This document shows, one piece after another, positions 1 to 7,280 of a stretch of 27,013 nucleotides of DNA. The stretch is from Tissierella_B sp964485455 (GTDB lineage: Bacteria; Bacillota; Clostridia; Tissierellales; Tissierellaceae). The DNA lies in NCBI GenBank assembly GCA_964485455.1, contig CAZAJU010000020.1, forward strand, positions 1-27,013, in the 5' to 3' direction. The translations under genes and the position numbers were made by a program. Each line of letters opens with the position of its first letter. The stretch's first letter is position 1. The notes below the pieces were generated by a model. The model did no database searches. It worked only from the letters and a program-made list of their open reading frames with translations, and was not told where the DNA came from.

Positions 1-567
1 TAAAGTACCTATATATGGATTTGTACCATCTAAGGGTCTAAAAGTACCAATACCCTTAGTGTTGAAGGTGCATATAGAATAGTTGCCTATACGACCTGCA
101 TCCTCTTCTTCTAAGTGTTTTAAGATTAAATCCCTGCTTTCTTCAGGAACATAAACTACAAACTTATATAGTTTTTCACTTTTAACTTTTTTCAATGGAC
201 TAGTATTTTTGATTTCCAATAGCTTTGCCAATTGATCATTGACTCCTCCAGCTACTAAATCCAAATTTGAATGGGCATTATATACTACTATTTTATTTTC
301 TATTAACTTTAAAATTAGGGCCCCAGTATTTGTTTTATTGTTTATATTTCTTAAAGGCTTGAAAATAATTGGATGATGAGAAATTATCATTTCATAGCCT
401 TCAGCTATTGCCTTCTGAGCTGTAAAATCATCTAAGTCAAGGGCTATTAGTATCTTTTTAATATCTATTTCATCATTGCCTATCTGAAATCCAGTATTAT
501 CCCAGCTATCAATTAACTTAGGGTTACAAAATTCGTCTAAAGTTTTAATAATCTCCTTAGCTTTCAA
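1..567 (-). CDS. Nif3-like dinuclear metal centre protein (YqfO family), 5' part only
   Basis: The frame is open from a TTG start at 567 through the window edge, giving 189 N-terminal residues. Family knowledge: Nif3/YqfO proteins bind two metal ions. A GTP cyclohydrolase I type 2 name is common, but the cellular function is unsettled. Seen here: the metal-binding signature SHHP (His64, His65) followed by NAHSNLD (His99, Asp103). From about residue 121 comes a stretch like the PII/CutA-like insert typical of Firmicutes members (YKFVVYVPEES). The start is a TTG that overlaps the last codons of trmK (11-nt overlap). A GGAGG lies 12 nt upstream, and no nearer ATG exists, so translation is probably coupled to trmK. 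The trmK-nif3 pair is conserved in Bacillota. The C-terminal metal-ligand domain lies outside the window. Confidence 0.9.
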   Translation of the reverse strand, partial: MKAKEIIKTLDEFCNPKLIDSWDNTGFQIGNDEIDIKKILIALDLDDFTAQKAIAEGYEMIISHHPIIFKPLRNINNKTNTGALILKLIENKIVVYNAHSNLDLVAGGVNDQLAKLLEIKNTSPLKKVKSEKLYKFVVYVPEESRDLILKHLEEEDAGRIGNYSICTFNTKGIGTFRPLDGTNPYIGTL

Positions 568-1252
568 TTGTACTTAAAACCTCCTTGTATTTCTCTACAA
601 GTTCAGTTAACTCCTTAAGCTTCTCCTTGGATTTTTCAGTATCCTTTCCCTCAAGACTGGATATTATCTGTTCAACCGAATGTACTTTTGCCCTTAAGAA
701 ATCAAGTAATACAGGATGCTTCTTTTCAATTAAAATCCGGCTTATTTCATAATGGATATCTTTTTCCACTAGGTCCTTACCCTTTTTAGCATAAATTATC
801 TCATAAAATTTTTCATCTTCATATACCAGTTCTTCATCTAGTATTATAAATCCATTGTTTAATAGATACTCCCTTAGCTCCTTGGAAGCTACCATAGGCT
901 GTAATACGAAATGGGTGATAGAGTTTGTTATATCTCTACTCTTATCTAGAATATCCCTAATTAAGAGGCCACCCATCCCAGCAATTACTACTGTATCTAC
1001 CTCAAATGGCTTTAATACCTCTAATCCATCCCCAATCCTAGGTATTACCTTGTTACTTAAATTTAATTCATCTATATAAGATATGGTCTTATCCAAGGAA
1101 CCTTGACTTACATCAGAAGCAATTACCAATTTAGATATGTTCTCTTCAATGAGAAATCTAGGTATATATCCATGATCTGTACCAATATCTGCTGTAATAG
1201 AGTTAAGAGGTACTAGGCTTGCAATTGTTTGTAATCTCTTAGATAGCTTCAT
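557..1252 (-). CDS. trmK: tRNA (adenine(22)-N1)-methyltransferase TrmK
   Basis: Encodes 231 residues, the usual size of the TrmK/YqfN family, which methylates N1 of A22 in bacterial tRNAs using S-adenosylmethionine. Seen here: a Rossmann SAM-binding motif ADIGTDHGYIP at residues 21-31, with the family's DxGxDH signature. The AGMGG loop at 91-95 lies in the catalytic region. The C-terminus (about 165-231) is charged and helical and matches the family's coiled-coil domain. The ATG at 1252 is preceded by GGTGAG at short spacing and lies 11 nt after the rpoD stop, so the gene is read from the dgt-dnaG-rpoD transcript. It overlaps the downstream nif3-like gene. No anomaly seen. Confidence 0.93.
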   Translation of the reverse strand: MKLSKRLQTIASLVPLNSITADIGTDHGYIPRFLIEENISKLVIASDVSQGSLDKTISYIDELNLSNKVIPRIGDGLEVLKPFEVDTVVIAGMGGLLIRDILDKSRDITNSITHFVLQPMVASKELREYLLNNGFIILDEELVYEDEKFYEIIYAKKGKDLVEKDIHYEISRILIEKKHPVLLDFLRAKVHSVEQIISSLEGKDTEKSKEKLKELTELVEKYKEVLSTIES

Positions 1253-1263
1253 ATACTCACCAT

Positions 1264-2421
1264 TTATTCTAGGAAATCCTTAAGCTTTTTGCTTCTGCTT
1301 GGATGTCTTAACTTTCTAAGGGCTTTTGCTTCTATCTGTCTAATTCTTTCTCTAGTAACTTCAAACTCCTTACCTACCTCTTCAAGGGTTCTAGCTCTTC
1401 CATCATCTAAACCAAATCTTAATCTCAATACCTTTTGTTCCCTTGGAGTTAAACTGTCTAGTACCTCTACAAGTTGTTCTCTCAACATAGTAAATGTTGC
1501 TGCTTCAGCAGGAGCAAGAACATCTTCATCAGGTATGAAGTCTCCCAAGTGACTATCCTCTTCCTCTCCTATAGGGGTTTCTAAGGATACGGGCTCTTGA
1601 GCAATCTTCATAATTTCTCTAACCCTTTCAACATCTAGATTCATTTCATTTCCAATCTCCTCGGGGCTAGGATCCCTTCCTAACTCTTGTACTAGCTGTC
1701 TTTGTACTCTAACTAATTTATTAATAGTCTCTACCATATGAACAGGTATTCTAATGGTTCTAGCTTGATCTGCAATAGCTCTTGTAATTGCCTGTCTTAT
1801 CCACCAAGTAGCATAAGTACTGAATTTAAAGCCTTTTCTATATTCAAACTTTTCTACAGCCTTCATAAGCCCAAGATTACCTTCTTGAATTAGGTCTAAG
1901 AATAGCATCCCTCTTCCAACATACCTTTTGGCAATACTGACAACCAACCTTAAATTTGCTTCAGCCAGCTTTTTCTTAGCTACTTCATCTCCATCTTCCA
2001 TTCGCTGAGCTAGTTCTATTTCTTCATCTCCTGTTAACAAAGGAATTTTACCTATCTCCTTTAAATACATCCTAACAGGATCATCAACACTTATGCCCTT
2101 CGGCACTGATAGGTCTTCTTCCTTTATTTCGTCCTCAATTTCTTTATCAATATCGATATCCGAATCTAGGTCATCTTCAGCGTCTTCTTCATCATCTAAT
2201 AGAAGAACATCTTCCTTATCTCCTAAAATATCAATACCTGCATCTTCAAGCTTCTGATACAGCTCATCAATTTCATCTGGTCCAAGATCTACTTCTTCTA
2301 GAATATCAATAATATCTTTATATTTAAGCACACCATTTTTCTTACCCTTGGCCAATAATCTATTTTCTGCATCTAGTTTATTGTTATTTTGTTTTTCTAA
2401 GTCCTTGTTCTTATCTTCCAA
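1264..2421 (-). CDS. rpoD: Primary RNA polymerase sigma factor (SigA/RpoD)
   Basis: Encodes 385 residues, close to the 370-390 usual for Firmicutes SigA. It directs RNA polymerase to housekeeping promoters. Domains in order: region 1.1-like N-terminus (about 30-70), a very acidic linker (70-105) and region 1.2 (SVDDPVRMYLKEIG, 111-124). Region 2 follows with RLVVSIAKRY and the -10 recognition helix around FKFSTYATWWIRQAI (198-212), then region 3 (220-280). Region 4 carries the helix-turn-helix VTRERIRQIEAKALRKLR (355-372) that reads -35 elements. The start is TTG: an AGGGGG lies 8 nt upstream of it, and no in-frame ATG or GTG precedes the conserved part. It lies 16 nt behind dnaG in the classical primase-sigma operon. 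A TTG start on the principal sigma factor could lower its yield; that is inference. Confidence 0.98.
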   Translation of the reverse strand: MEDKNKDLEKQNNNKLDAENRLLAKGKKNGVLKYKDIIDILEEVDLGPDEIDELYQKLEDAGIDILGDKEDVLLLDDEEDAEDDLDSDIDIDKEIEDEIKEEDLSVPKGISVDDPVRMYLKEIGKIPLLTGDEEIELAQRMEDGDEVAKKKLAEANLRLVVSIAKRYVGRGMLFLDLIQEGNLGLMKAVEKFEYRKGFKFSTYATWWIRQAITRAIADQARTIRIPVHMVETINKLVRVQRQLVQELGRDPSPEEIGNEMNLDVERVREIMKIAQEPVSLETPIGEEEDSHLGDFIPDEDVLAPAEAATFTMLREQLVEVLDSLTPREQKVLRLRFGLDDGRARTLEEVGKEFEVTRERIRQIEAKALRKLRHPSRSKKLKDFLE

Positions 2422-2437
2422 ATCAATGGCCCCCTAA

Positions 2438-4246
2438 TTAATTATTTGGGTTCAATTCCTTTTTTAATACGATTAAATCCCACATCAGTTTCTTTAAAAT
2501 TTCATTTTCTTCTTCATTTCTATCTTTTTTGTCTAGTTCCTCTATCTTAATCAATAGTTCTCTTTCTTGATTCTTTAAATTACTGAGATTCACAGTATTT
2601 ACTAAATCATCGATTACTTGATTTATATTGGTTGGTTGATATTCTAGGTCTATAAGAAATATATTGTCGATTAGTTCCCTATCTAGATTAGGTATTTCCA
2701 ATATTTGATAAAGTAATACATCTTTGTTAATTATTTCTACATCTTTGTAATATGCATTTAACAGACTATAAATATACTTACACTCATGACTATTAAATTT
2801 TTCCATTTCGACTTCTCTGGATATATATTCATAATATTCCTTGTCCTTAATCATAAGCTTTAGTAAATCTATTTCAGCTTTTATACCAGCTGAAGGTAGC
2901 TTTGATTTTATAGGATCAAGCCCACTTTTTATTGCTTTATTTTTATCATCCTTATTGAAATTACTAGGTTTTCTTCCCCTAACTTCCTGTTCAATAGCCT
3001 CTTTAGATATTCCTGTTTCACTAGCTATCTGATCAATATAGCCATCCTGTTCAATAGGACTTTTTAAACTCCTTAAGAGGTATGCCACTTCCTTTGTAAA
3101 TGAAATCCTATCTTCTAGGTTTTCTAATCGATATTTGTCCTTTACAGTATTAACCTTAAATTCTATATGATTCTTAGAAGTTTGAAAAAGCTTCTCAAAT
3201 TGAGAAATTCCAAATTTTTTAATATAGTCATCTGGATCCATCCCCTTTGGAAGCACAATAATTCTAGGATTCATATCCTCCTTAAGCATTATATCGATTG
3301 CACGAATTGTAGCCTTAATCCCTGCTTCATCAGAGTCATAGCATATAAATATATCATCTCCATAACGCTTTATAAGTTTGGCTTGTCTATCAGTAAGAGC
3401 TGTACCTAGACTTGCTACACTATAATTTATTCCCATATTGAATAAAGAAATAACATCCATATACCCTTCTACTAATAATATTCGTTTTCTATTGGAATAT
3501 TTATTTAAAAGGTTTAGGCCATAAAGATGATTACCTTTATTAAATACATTTGTATCAGGAGAATTTAAATACTTTGGTAATGCATCATCTAATACTCTTC
3601 CTCCAAAACCTATAACCCTGGATTTAGTATCTATAATTGGGAATATAATCCGATTTCTAAATTTATCATAATATCCAGATAAGTCTTTCTTCCGACCTAT
3701 TAAGCCAGTTCTCAATATCTCTTCATCTGAATACTCCTTTTTAAGATAATTATAAAGATGGTCCCAACTATCAGCTGCGAATCCTAATCCAAATTGATTT
3801 ATGACTTTTTCAGAAAGTTTTCTGTTAGCGAGATATTTTCTAGCTTTATCATTTTCCCTCAAGTTATTGTAAAAGTACCTGGCTGCTTTTTTATTTATGT
3901 CATAGGTTTTTAGTCTTTCATCAATTATTTTCTGATCTTCTGGAGGTCCTTCTTCAATTTCAATTCCAAGCTGTGAAGCTAATAAAACGGCAGCTTCTCT
4001 AAAACCTAAGTTTTCCTTCTTCATAATAAAGGATATAACATTTCCAGTTTCGCCACATCCAAAACAGTGAAAAATTTTCTTGGATTCCGATACTGTAAAA
4101 GATGGAGTTTTTTCATTATGAAATGGGCATAGACCCACATAATTTGCTCCAGCTCTTTTAAGCTGAACATATTTAGATATTATATCAACGATACTTGTAT
4201 CATCATTTATCCTCTGAATTATTTCATCATCTATTTTTTTATGCAT
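2438..4246 (-). CDS. dnaG: DNA primase DnaG
   Basis: Encodes 602 residues from the ATG at 4246. It synthesises RNA primers for Okazaki fragments at the replication fork and binds the replicative helicase. Seen here: N-terminal zinc-binding domain with Cys40, His43, Cys61 and Cys64 (CPFH and HCFGCG). The TOPRIM catalytic core follows, with LLVEGYMDV and the acidic YDSDEAG motif. A divergent C-terminal helicase-interaction domain ends in a Lys/Glu-rich helix. An in-frame GTG 18 nt upstream (4264) would give 608 residues. I prefer the ATG because it aligns with the family N-terminus (KKIDDEIIQRI) and follows GGGTGA. It is followed closely by rpoD. The 230 bases upstream, before dgt, hold the structured element described separately. 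A possible weak minus-strand promoter within that element (TTGGAC near 4366-4361, TTATAG near 4342-4337) could serve dnaG. Confidence 0.97.
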   Translation of the reverse strand: MHKKIDDEIIQRINDDTSIVDIISKYVQLKRAGANYVGLCPFHNEKTPSFTVSESKKIFHCFGCGETGNVISFIMKKENLGFREAAVLLASQLGIEIEEGPPEDQKIIDERLKTYDINKKAARYFYNNLRENDKARKYLANRKLSEKVINQFGLGFAADSWDHLYNYLKKEYSDEEILRTGLIGRKKDLSGYYDKFRNRIIFPIIDTKSRVIGFGGRVLDDALPKYLNSPDTNVFNKGNHLYGLNLLNKYSNRKRILLVEGYMDVISLFNMGINYSVASLGTALTDRQAKLIKRYGDDIFICYDSDEAGIKATIRAIDIMLKEDMNPRIIVLPKGMDPDDYIKKFGISQFEKLFQTSKNHIEFKVNTVKDKYRLENLEDRISFTKEVAYLLRSLKSPIEQDGYIDQIASETGISKEAIEQEVRGRKPSNFNKDDKNKAIKSGLDPIKSKLPSAGIKAEIDLLKLMIKDKEYYEYISREVEMEKFNSHECKYIYSLLNAYYKDVEIINKDVLLYQILEIPNLDRELIDNIFLIDLEYQPTNINQVIDDLVNTVNLSNLKNQERELLIKIEELDKKDRNEEENEILKKLMWDLIVLKKELNPNN

Positions 4247-4270
4247 CCTATCACCCGTATTCACCTACCA

Positions 4271-4475
4271 TTCTTAGAACTTTGTCGAAATTTGATTTAT
4301 TACTTTTTTATAACGAGGTGCAAATATCCCACACTTCTATAAATGGAGGGTACCTATTTAGTCCAAAAAGTGGTATATCTTAATCACCCACCTCGTTGCA
4401 ATGGTGTGAAGTAATTGCTAAGCAGTTACCTCTGATATTTAAATTCGACAAGAAATCTAAAAATCCTTCTTTTTT
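4271..4475 (+). ncRNA. Candidate structured RNA, 6S-like rod (hypothesis)
   Basis: The dgt-dnaG spacer contains nested long-range complementarities. Outermost: TTAGA 4274-4278 with TCTAA 4456-4460, and TTGTCGAA 4282-4289 with TTCGACAA 4444-4451 (8 bp, perfect). Next, after a large internal bubble: AACGAGGTG 4312-4320 with CACCTCGTT 4389-4397 (9 bp, perfect). Apical: TACC 4351-4354 with GGTA 4372-4375. A local hairpin GTAATTGC/GCAGTTAC (4411-4418/4422-4429) sits in the 3' side of the bubble. On the plus strand the odd pair in that hairpin is U-G; on the minus strand it would be an A-C mismatch. Two helix-edge pairs (4281/4452, 4311/4398) show the same bias, so I place the RNA on plus. A T-rich run lies at 4467-4476. 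Closing stem, bubble with a 3'-side hairpin and apical stem resemble 6S RNA, but no sequence signature is proven. It could instead be a dnaG leader on minus. Confidence 0.4.
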
Positions 4476-4476
4476 A

Positions 4477-5493
4477 TTAAAATTTTTCCCAAGGTTTTGG
4501 GATGAAAATACTTGAAAATATATTGACAACATACCTATCAGTCATGCCAGCTATATAATCACAAATTATATCTTCTATACTTGCATCAATATCCTTATAA
4601 ATGGCTAGATGCTCACTTGGTAGTCTACCATTATTCTTTGAATAATATTTATATAGTTCTGTGATAATATATTCAGTTTTTTCTTCTTCAGTTTTCGCGC
4701 TTTTATTCAAATAAACATTCTCAAACATAAATTTCCTTAGCTTCATTGTCATCTCTAGAATATCTGGGCTCATCCTAACCCAATTTTTATCTATACTATT
4801 TTCAATGATATTTACTATCATGGTATTTATTCTTCTACCATGGGTATTTCCTAGAACTTCAATACAATCTCCAGGCAAATCTTCCTGTTTTAATATTCCT
4901 GCCCTTATAGCATCATCGATGTCATGGTTTATATAAGCAATTCTATCAGCAAATTTAAGGATCTGACCTTCAAGGGTCTTACTCTGATTATCTCCTGTAT
5001 GATTTAGTATACCCTCTCTAACCTGATTGGTAAGATTTAATCCATTTTTATCTTCCCTATGCTCTAGAAAGTCAACTACCCTAATACTCTGTTGATTATG
5101 TTTAAATCCCTTAGGGTGAAGATGATTCAAAACCCTTTCTCCAGTATGACCAAATGGAGTATGTCCTAAATCATGACCTAATGCCATAGCCTCAACTAAA
5201 TCTTCATTCAAATGTAATGCCCTAGCTATAGTTCTTCCTATTTGAGAAACTTCAAGAGTATGAGTAAGCCTGGTTCTAAAGTGATCTCCCTCAGGAGCAA
5301 TAAAGACCTGAGTCTTATGCTTCAAACGTCTAAAGGATTTAGAATGCAAAATCCTATCTCTATCTCTTTGAAAATCTGTTCTTACATCACATTTTTCCTC
5401 TTCTTTTAATCTAACAGCATATTTACTAAGAGTCGCATAAGAAGATAATTTTTCTTCTTCCCAAAGTTCCTGTTGCATTCTTATATTTATCAT
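4477..5493 (-). CDS. dgt: Deoxyguanosinetriphosphate triphosphohydrolase-like protein (HD domain)
   Basis: Encodes 338 residues, matching the short dGTPase-like group. Family knowledge: these HD-superfamily enzymes hydrolyse dNTPs to nucleoside and triphosphate; members differ in specificity, so the exact substrate is uncertain. Seen here: metal ligands of the HD fold, His78 (RLTHTLEV), His107-Asp108 (ALGHDLGHTPFGH) and Asp183 (FADRIAYINHDIDDA). The region RDRILHSKSFRRLKHKTQVF (45-64) is diagnostic of the family. The ATG at 5493 follows AAGGGG with good spacing. It lies upstream of dnaG-rpoD, an arrangement common in clostridia that links dNTP control to replication priming. The 200-nt upstream spacer (5494-5694) is very AT-rich. 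I see no convincing sigma-A promoter in it, although dgt probably starts a transcript there because a hairpin terminator closes the preceding gene. Confidence 0.93.
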   Translation of the reverse strand: MINIRMQQELWEEEKLSSYATLSKYAVRLKEEEKCDVRTDFQRDRDRILHSKSFRRLKHKTQVFIAPEGDHFRTRLTHTLEVSQIGRTIARALHLNEDLVEAMALGHDLGHTPFGHTGERVLNHLHPKGFKHNQQSIRVVDFLEHREDKNGLNLTNQVREGILNHTGDNQSKTLEGQILKFADRIAYINHDIDDAIRAGILKQEDLPGDCIEVLGNTHGRRINTMIVNIIENSIDKNWVRMSPDILEMTMKLRKFMFENVYLNKSAKTEEEKTEYIITELYKYYSKNNGRLPSEHLAIYKDIDASIEDIICDYIAGMTDRYVVNIFSSIFIPKPWEKF

Positions 5494-5686
5494 AGGTTTA
5501 CCCCTTTAGTTTATTAATATAAATGGTTAAAATATCTTTTTTATCCTTGAAGTTTAACTGAAAAATTCTACACCAAGCCTTAACAAAGCATTAATATTAA
5601 TATCTAGTAATAGTATATATACAACAAAAACTTAAATTATCCTTCTTTTTAGTAAAATGTTTTTAAGTTTTTTAACCCTCTATCAC

Positions 5687-5718
5687 AAATGAAAGGAAGT
5701 GTTGTTTTCAACACTTCC
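5687..5718 (-). terminator. Hairpin terminator after yqfL
   Basis: A perfect 10-bp stem, GGAAGTGTTG (5695-5704) with CAACACTTCC (5709-5718) and a 4-nt loop, begins at the last base of the yqfL stop codon. On the minus strand it is followed by TTTCATTT, a short imperfect T-tract, so termination may be partial. It separates ccpN-yqfL from dgt. Confidence 0.7.
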
Positions 5719-6542
5719 TAAATATTATTGTCTCCAAAACTCTTATTCATATATTCTATAATTATAGCTGCAGTTTCTTCAATTGCTTTCTGCGATACGT
5801 CGATAACTTTACAGCCTAGTTTCTCCATGATTTTCCTTGAATATTCCAATTCTTGATTGATTCTATCCATATTTGCATAATTAGCAGTAAAATCTAAGCC
5901 TAGTGCTTTTAATCTTTCTTTTCTTATTTCAATCAACTTCATAGGATCTGCAACAAGGCCTATAACTCTTCTTACATCCTTTTCAAATATCTCCTTGGGT
6001 GCAGGCACTTCCGGTACCAGTGGTATATTAGCCACCTTATAATTCTTATGAGCAAGATACATACTTAATGGAGTTTTTGACGTCCTGGATATTCCTACCA
6101 AGCAAATATCCGCTTTTTTAACTCCTCTTGGATCCTTGCCATCATCATATTTTACCGTAAATTCGACAGCTTCTACCTTTTTAAAATAGTTTTCATCAAG
6201 TCTTCGTATAAGCCCAGGCTCCCTTTTAGGAGGAATCATAAGAATATTTTCTAAAGCTTCTAAGGGAGGAGCCATAATATCCACAGTAGGGATATTATGA
6301 TCCTTTCCCAATTGTTCAATAAAGGACTTGTTTTCTAGAGATACTGTTGTATGAAGAACAATACTAAAGTTTTTTGCTGCATCCTCCATAATTTCTTGTA
6401 TTCTATCTTTCCCAGATATAAAAGGGAATTTTTTTATTTCATAATTATCAGACGTAAATTGTCTTATGGCTGCTCTTGCTATTAATTCACCTGTTTCTCC
6501 AATGGAGTCCGATAATATATACATGGTTAAATGACTATTCAT
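5718..6542 (-). CDS. yqfL: Pyruvate, phosphate dikinase regulatory protein (kinase/pyrophosphorylase, DUF299)
   Basis: Encodes 274 residues, typical for the family. It is a bifunctional serine/threonine kinase and phosphorylase. It inactivates pyruvate phosphate dikinase (or PEP synthase) by ADP-dependent phosphorylation of the active-site threonine and reactivates it by phosphorolysis. Seen here: N-terminal YILSDSIGETGE (8-19) and the P-loop-like GISRTSKTP (150-158) that defines the family. IPLVPEVPAPKEIF, about 173-186, follows. The ATG at 6542 lies 5 nt behind AGGAGG and 9 nt after the ccpN-type gene, so the two are co-transcribed, as in B. subtilis. The dikinase itself is not in this window, so whether the target is PPDK or PEP synthase cannot be decided here. 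Confidence 0.94.
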   Translation of the reverse strand: MNSHLTMYILSDSIGETGELIARAAIRQFTSDNYEIKKFPFISGKDRIQEIMEDAAKNFSIVLHTTVSLENKSFIEQLGKDHNIPTVDIMAPPLEALENILMIPPKREPGLIRRLDENYFKKVEAVEFTVKYDDGKDPRGVKKADICLVGISRTSKTPLSMYLAHKNYKVANIPLVPEVPAPKEIFEKDVRRVIGLVADPMKLIEIRKERLKALGLDFTANYANMDRINQELEYSRKIMEKLGCKVIDVSQKAIEETAAIIIEYMNKSFGDNNI

Positions 6543-6551
6543 GATATCCTC

Positions 6552-7190
6552 CTACAAGTTATTTCCCAGTTCAACAAACAATCTGGTAATAGTAGTTTTT
6601 GTTACTCTGCCAATTACTTTTAGCTTTTTTAAATCTCCATCTTCTACTTCAACTACAGGGAGACTATCTATTTGATGTTCTATAAGCTTTATAGCCGCAC
6701 TTAAAATATTTTCTTCACTAGTGGCGTAAATAATATTTGGCATTCTAGTCATTACTACTCCTATTGGAACCTTATGCAAATCAGAGCCTCCTATTGCACT
6801 TCTCAAAAAATCCTTTCTGGATACTACTCCAGTTAAATATCCCTCATTAGTTACATAAACTGTACTTGCATCCTCTAAGAATATAAATACTATAGCATCA
6901 TAAATAGAGGTTGACTCATCTAATACTACTGGAACGGATAAAACATCCTTAACATTGATATCCTTAATAGTATCTGAAACATAGCTCAATTTAGTTCTAC
7001 CAGTAATAAAGTATCCAACCTTTGGCCGTGCATCCAAAATCCCCGCCATAGTAAGAATAGATAAATCAGGTCTCAATGTAGCCCTTGTAAGATTTAACTT
7101 TCCAGCTATTGCATCACTGGTAATTGGCTGGTTTTCTGTTACGATTTGTATTATTTTTTCCTGCCTAACACTTAATTGGATATGTCTCAC
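6552..7190 (-). CDS. ccpN: CcpN-type transcriptional regulator with HTH and two CBS domains
   Basis: Encodes 212 residues. In B. subtilis CcpN represses gluconeogenic genes (gapB, pckA) on glycolytic substrates and responds to nucleotides through its CBS pair. Seen here: winged helix-turn-helix at 1-60 (RQEKIIQIVTENQPITSDAI, then LTRATLRPDLSILTMAG). Two CBS domains follow at about 80-135 (VYVTNEGYLTGVVSRKDFLR) and 143-208 (MPNIIYATSEENILSA, VIGRVTKTTITRLF). The start is GTG at 7190. The AAGG before it is very close, but the N-terminus aligns with the family from this codon and no better start exists. It is followed by the PPDK regulator, a conserved pair that couples transcriptional and post-translational control of pyruvate/PEP flow. 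The direct targets in this organism are unknown. Confidence 0.9.
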   Translation of the reverse strand: MRHIQLSVRQEKIIQIVTENQPITSDAIAGKLNLTRATLRPDLSILTMAGILDARPKVGYFITGRTKLSYVSDTIKDINVKDVLSVPVVLDESTSIYDAIVFIFLEDASTVYVTNEGYLTGVVSRKDFLRSAIGGSDLHKVPIGVVMTRMPNIIYATSEENILSAAIKLIEHQIDSLPVVEVEDGDLKKLKVIGRVTKTTITRLFVELGNNL

Positions 7191-7216
7191 CGCCTTAAAG
7201 GTTTTTAAGTAAGGTC

Positions 7217-7237
7217 AGAAATTGGATACCAATTTCT
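7217..7237 (-). repeat. Perfect 9-bp hairpin between glyS and ccpN
   Basis: AGAAATTGG (7217-7225) and CCAATTTCT (7229-7237) form a perfect inverted repeat around a 3-nt spacer. It lies 27 nt upstream of the ccpN GTG. No T-run follows on the minus strand, so it does not look like a standard terminator. It could be an operator palindrome or an RNA hairpin in the ccpN leader. Confidence 0.6.
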
Positions 7238-7238
7238 T

Positions 7239-7256
7239 CACTACACTACACTACAC
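7239..7256. repeat. Short tandem repeat, CTACA unit
   Basis: Three and a fraction direct copies of the pentamer CTACA (TGTAG on the minus strand) lie between the two hairpins downstream of glyS. This is a small slippage-type repeat, unusual for such a conserved neighbourhood. Confidence 0.75.
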
Positions 7257-7280
7257 GAGATGTAGTAAATCTATATCTCG
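7256..7280 (-). terminator. Hairpin directly after the glyS stop codon, possible terminator
   Basis: A 10-bp stem (7256-7265 with 7271-7280, one G-T wobble, 5-nt loop) abuts the glyS stop codon. On the minus strand it is followed by TGTAG repeats rather than a T-run, so intrinsic termination would be weak. It may instead protect the 3' end of the glyQS message. Confidence 0.45.

Noticed and set aside
4195..4383. Small plus-strand open frame of 62 codons over the dnaG start
   Set aside because: No ribosome site or similarity. It runs through the inverted-repeat structure, which looks like RNA rather than coding sequence.
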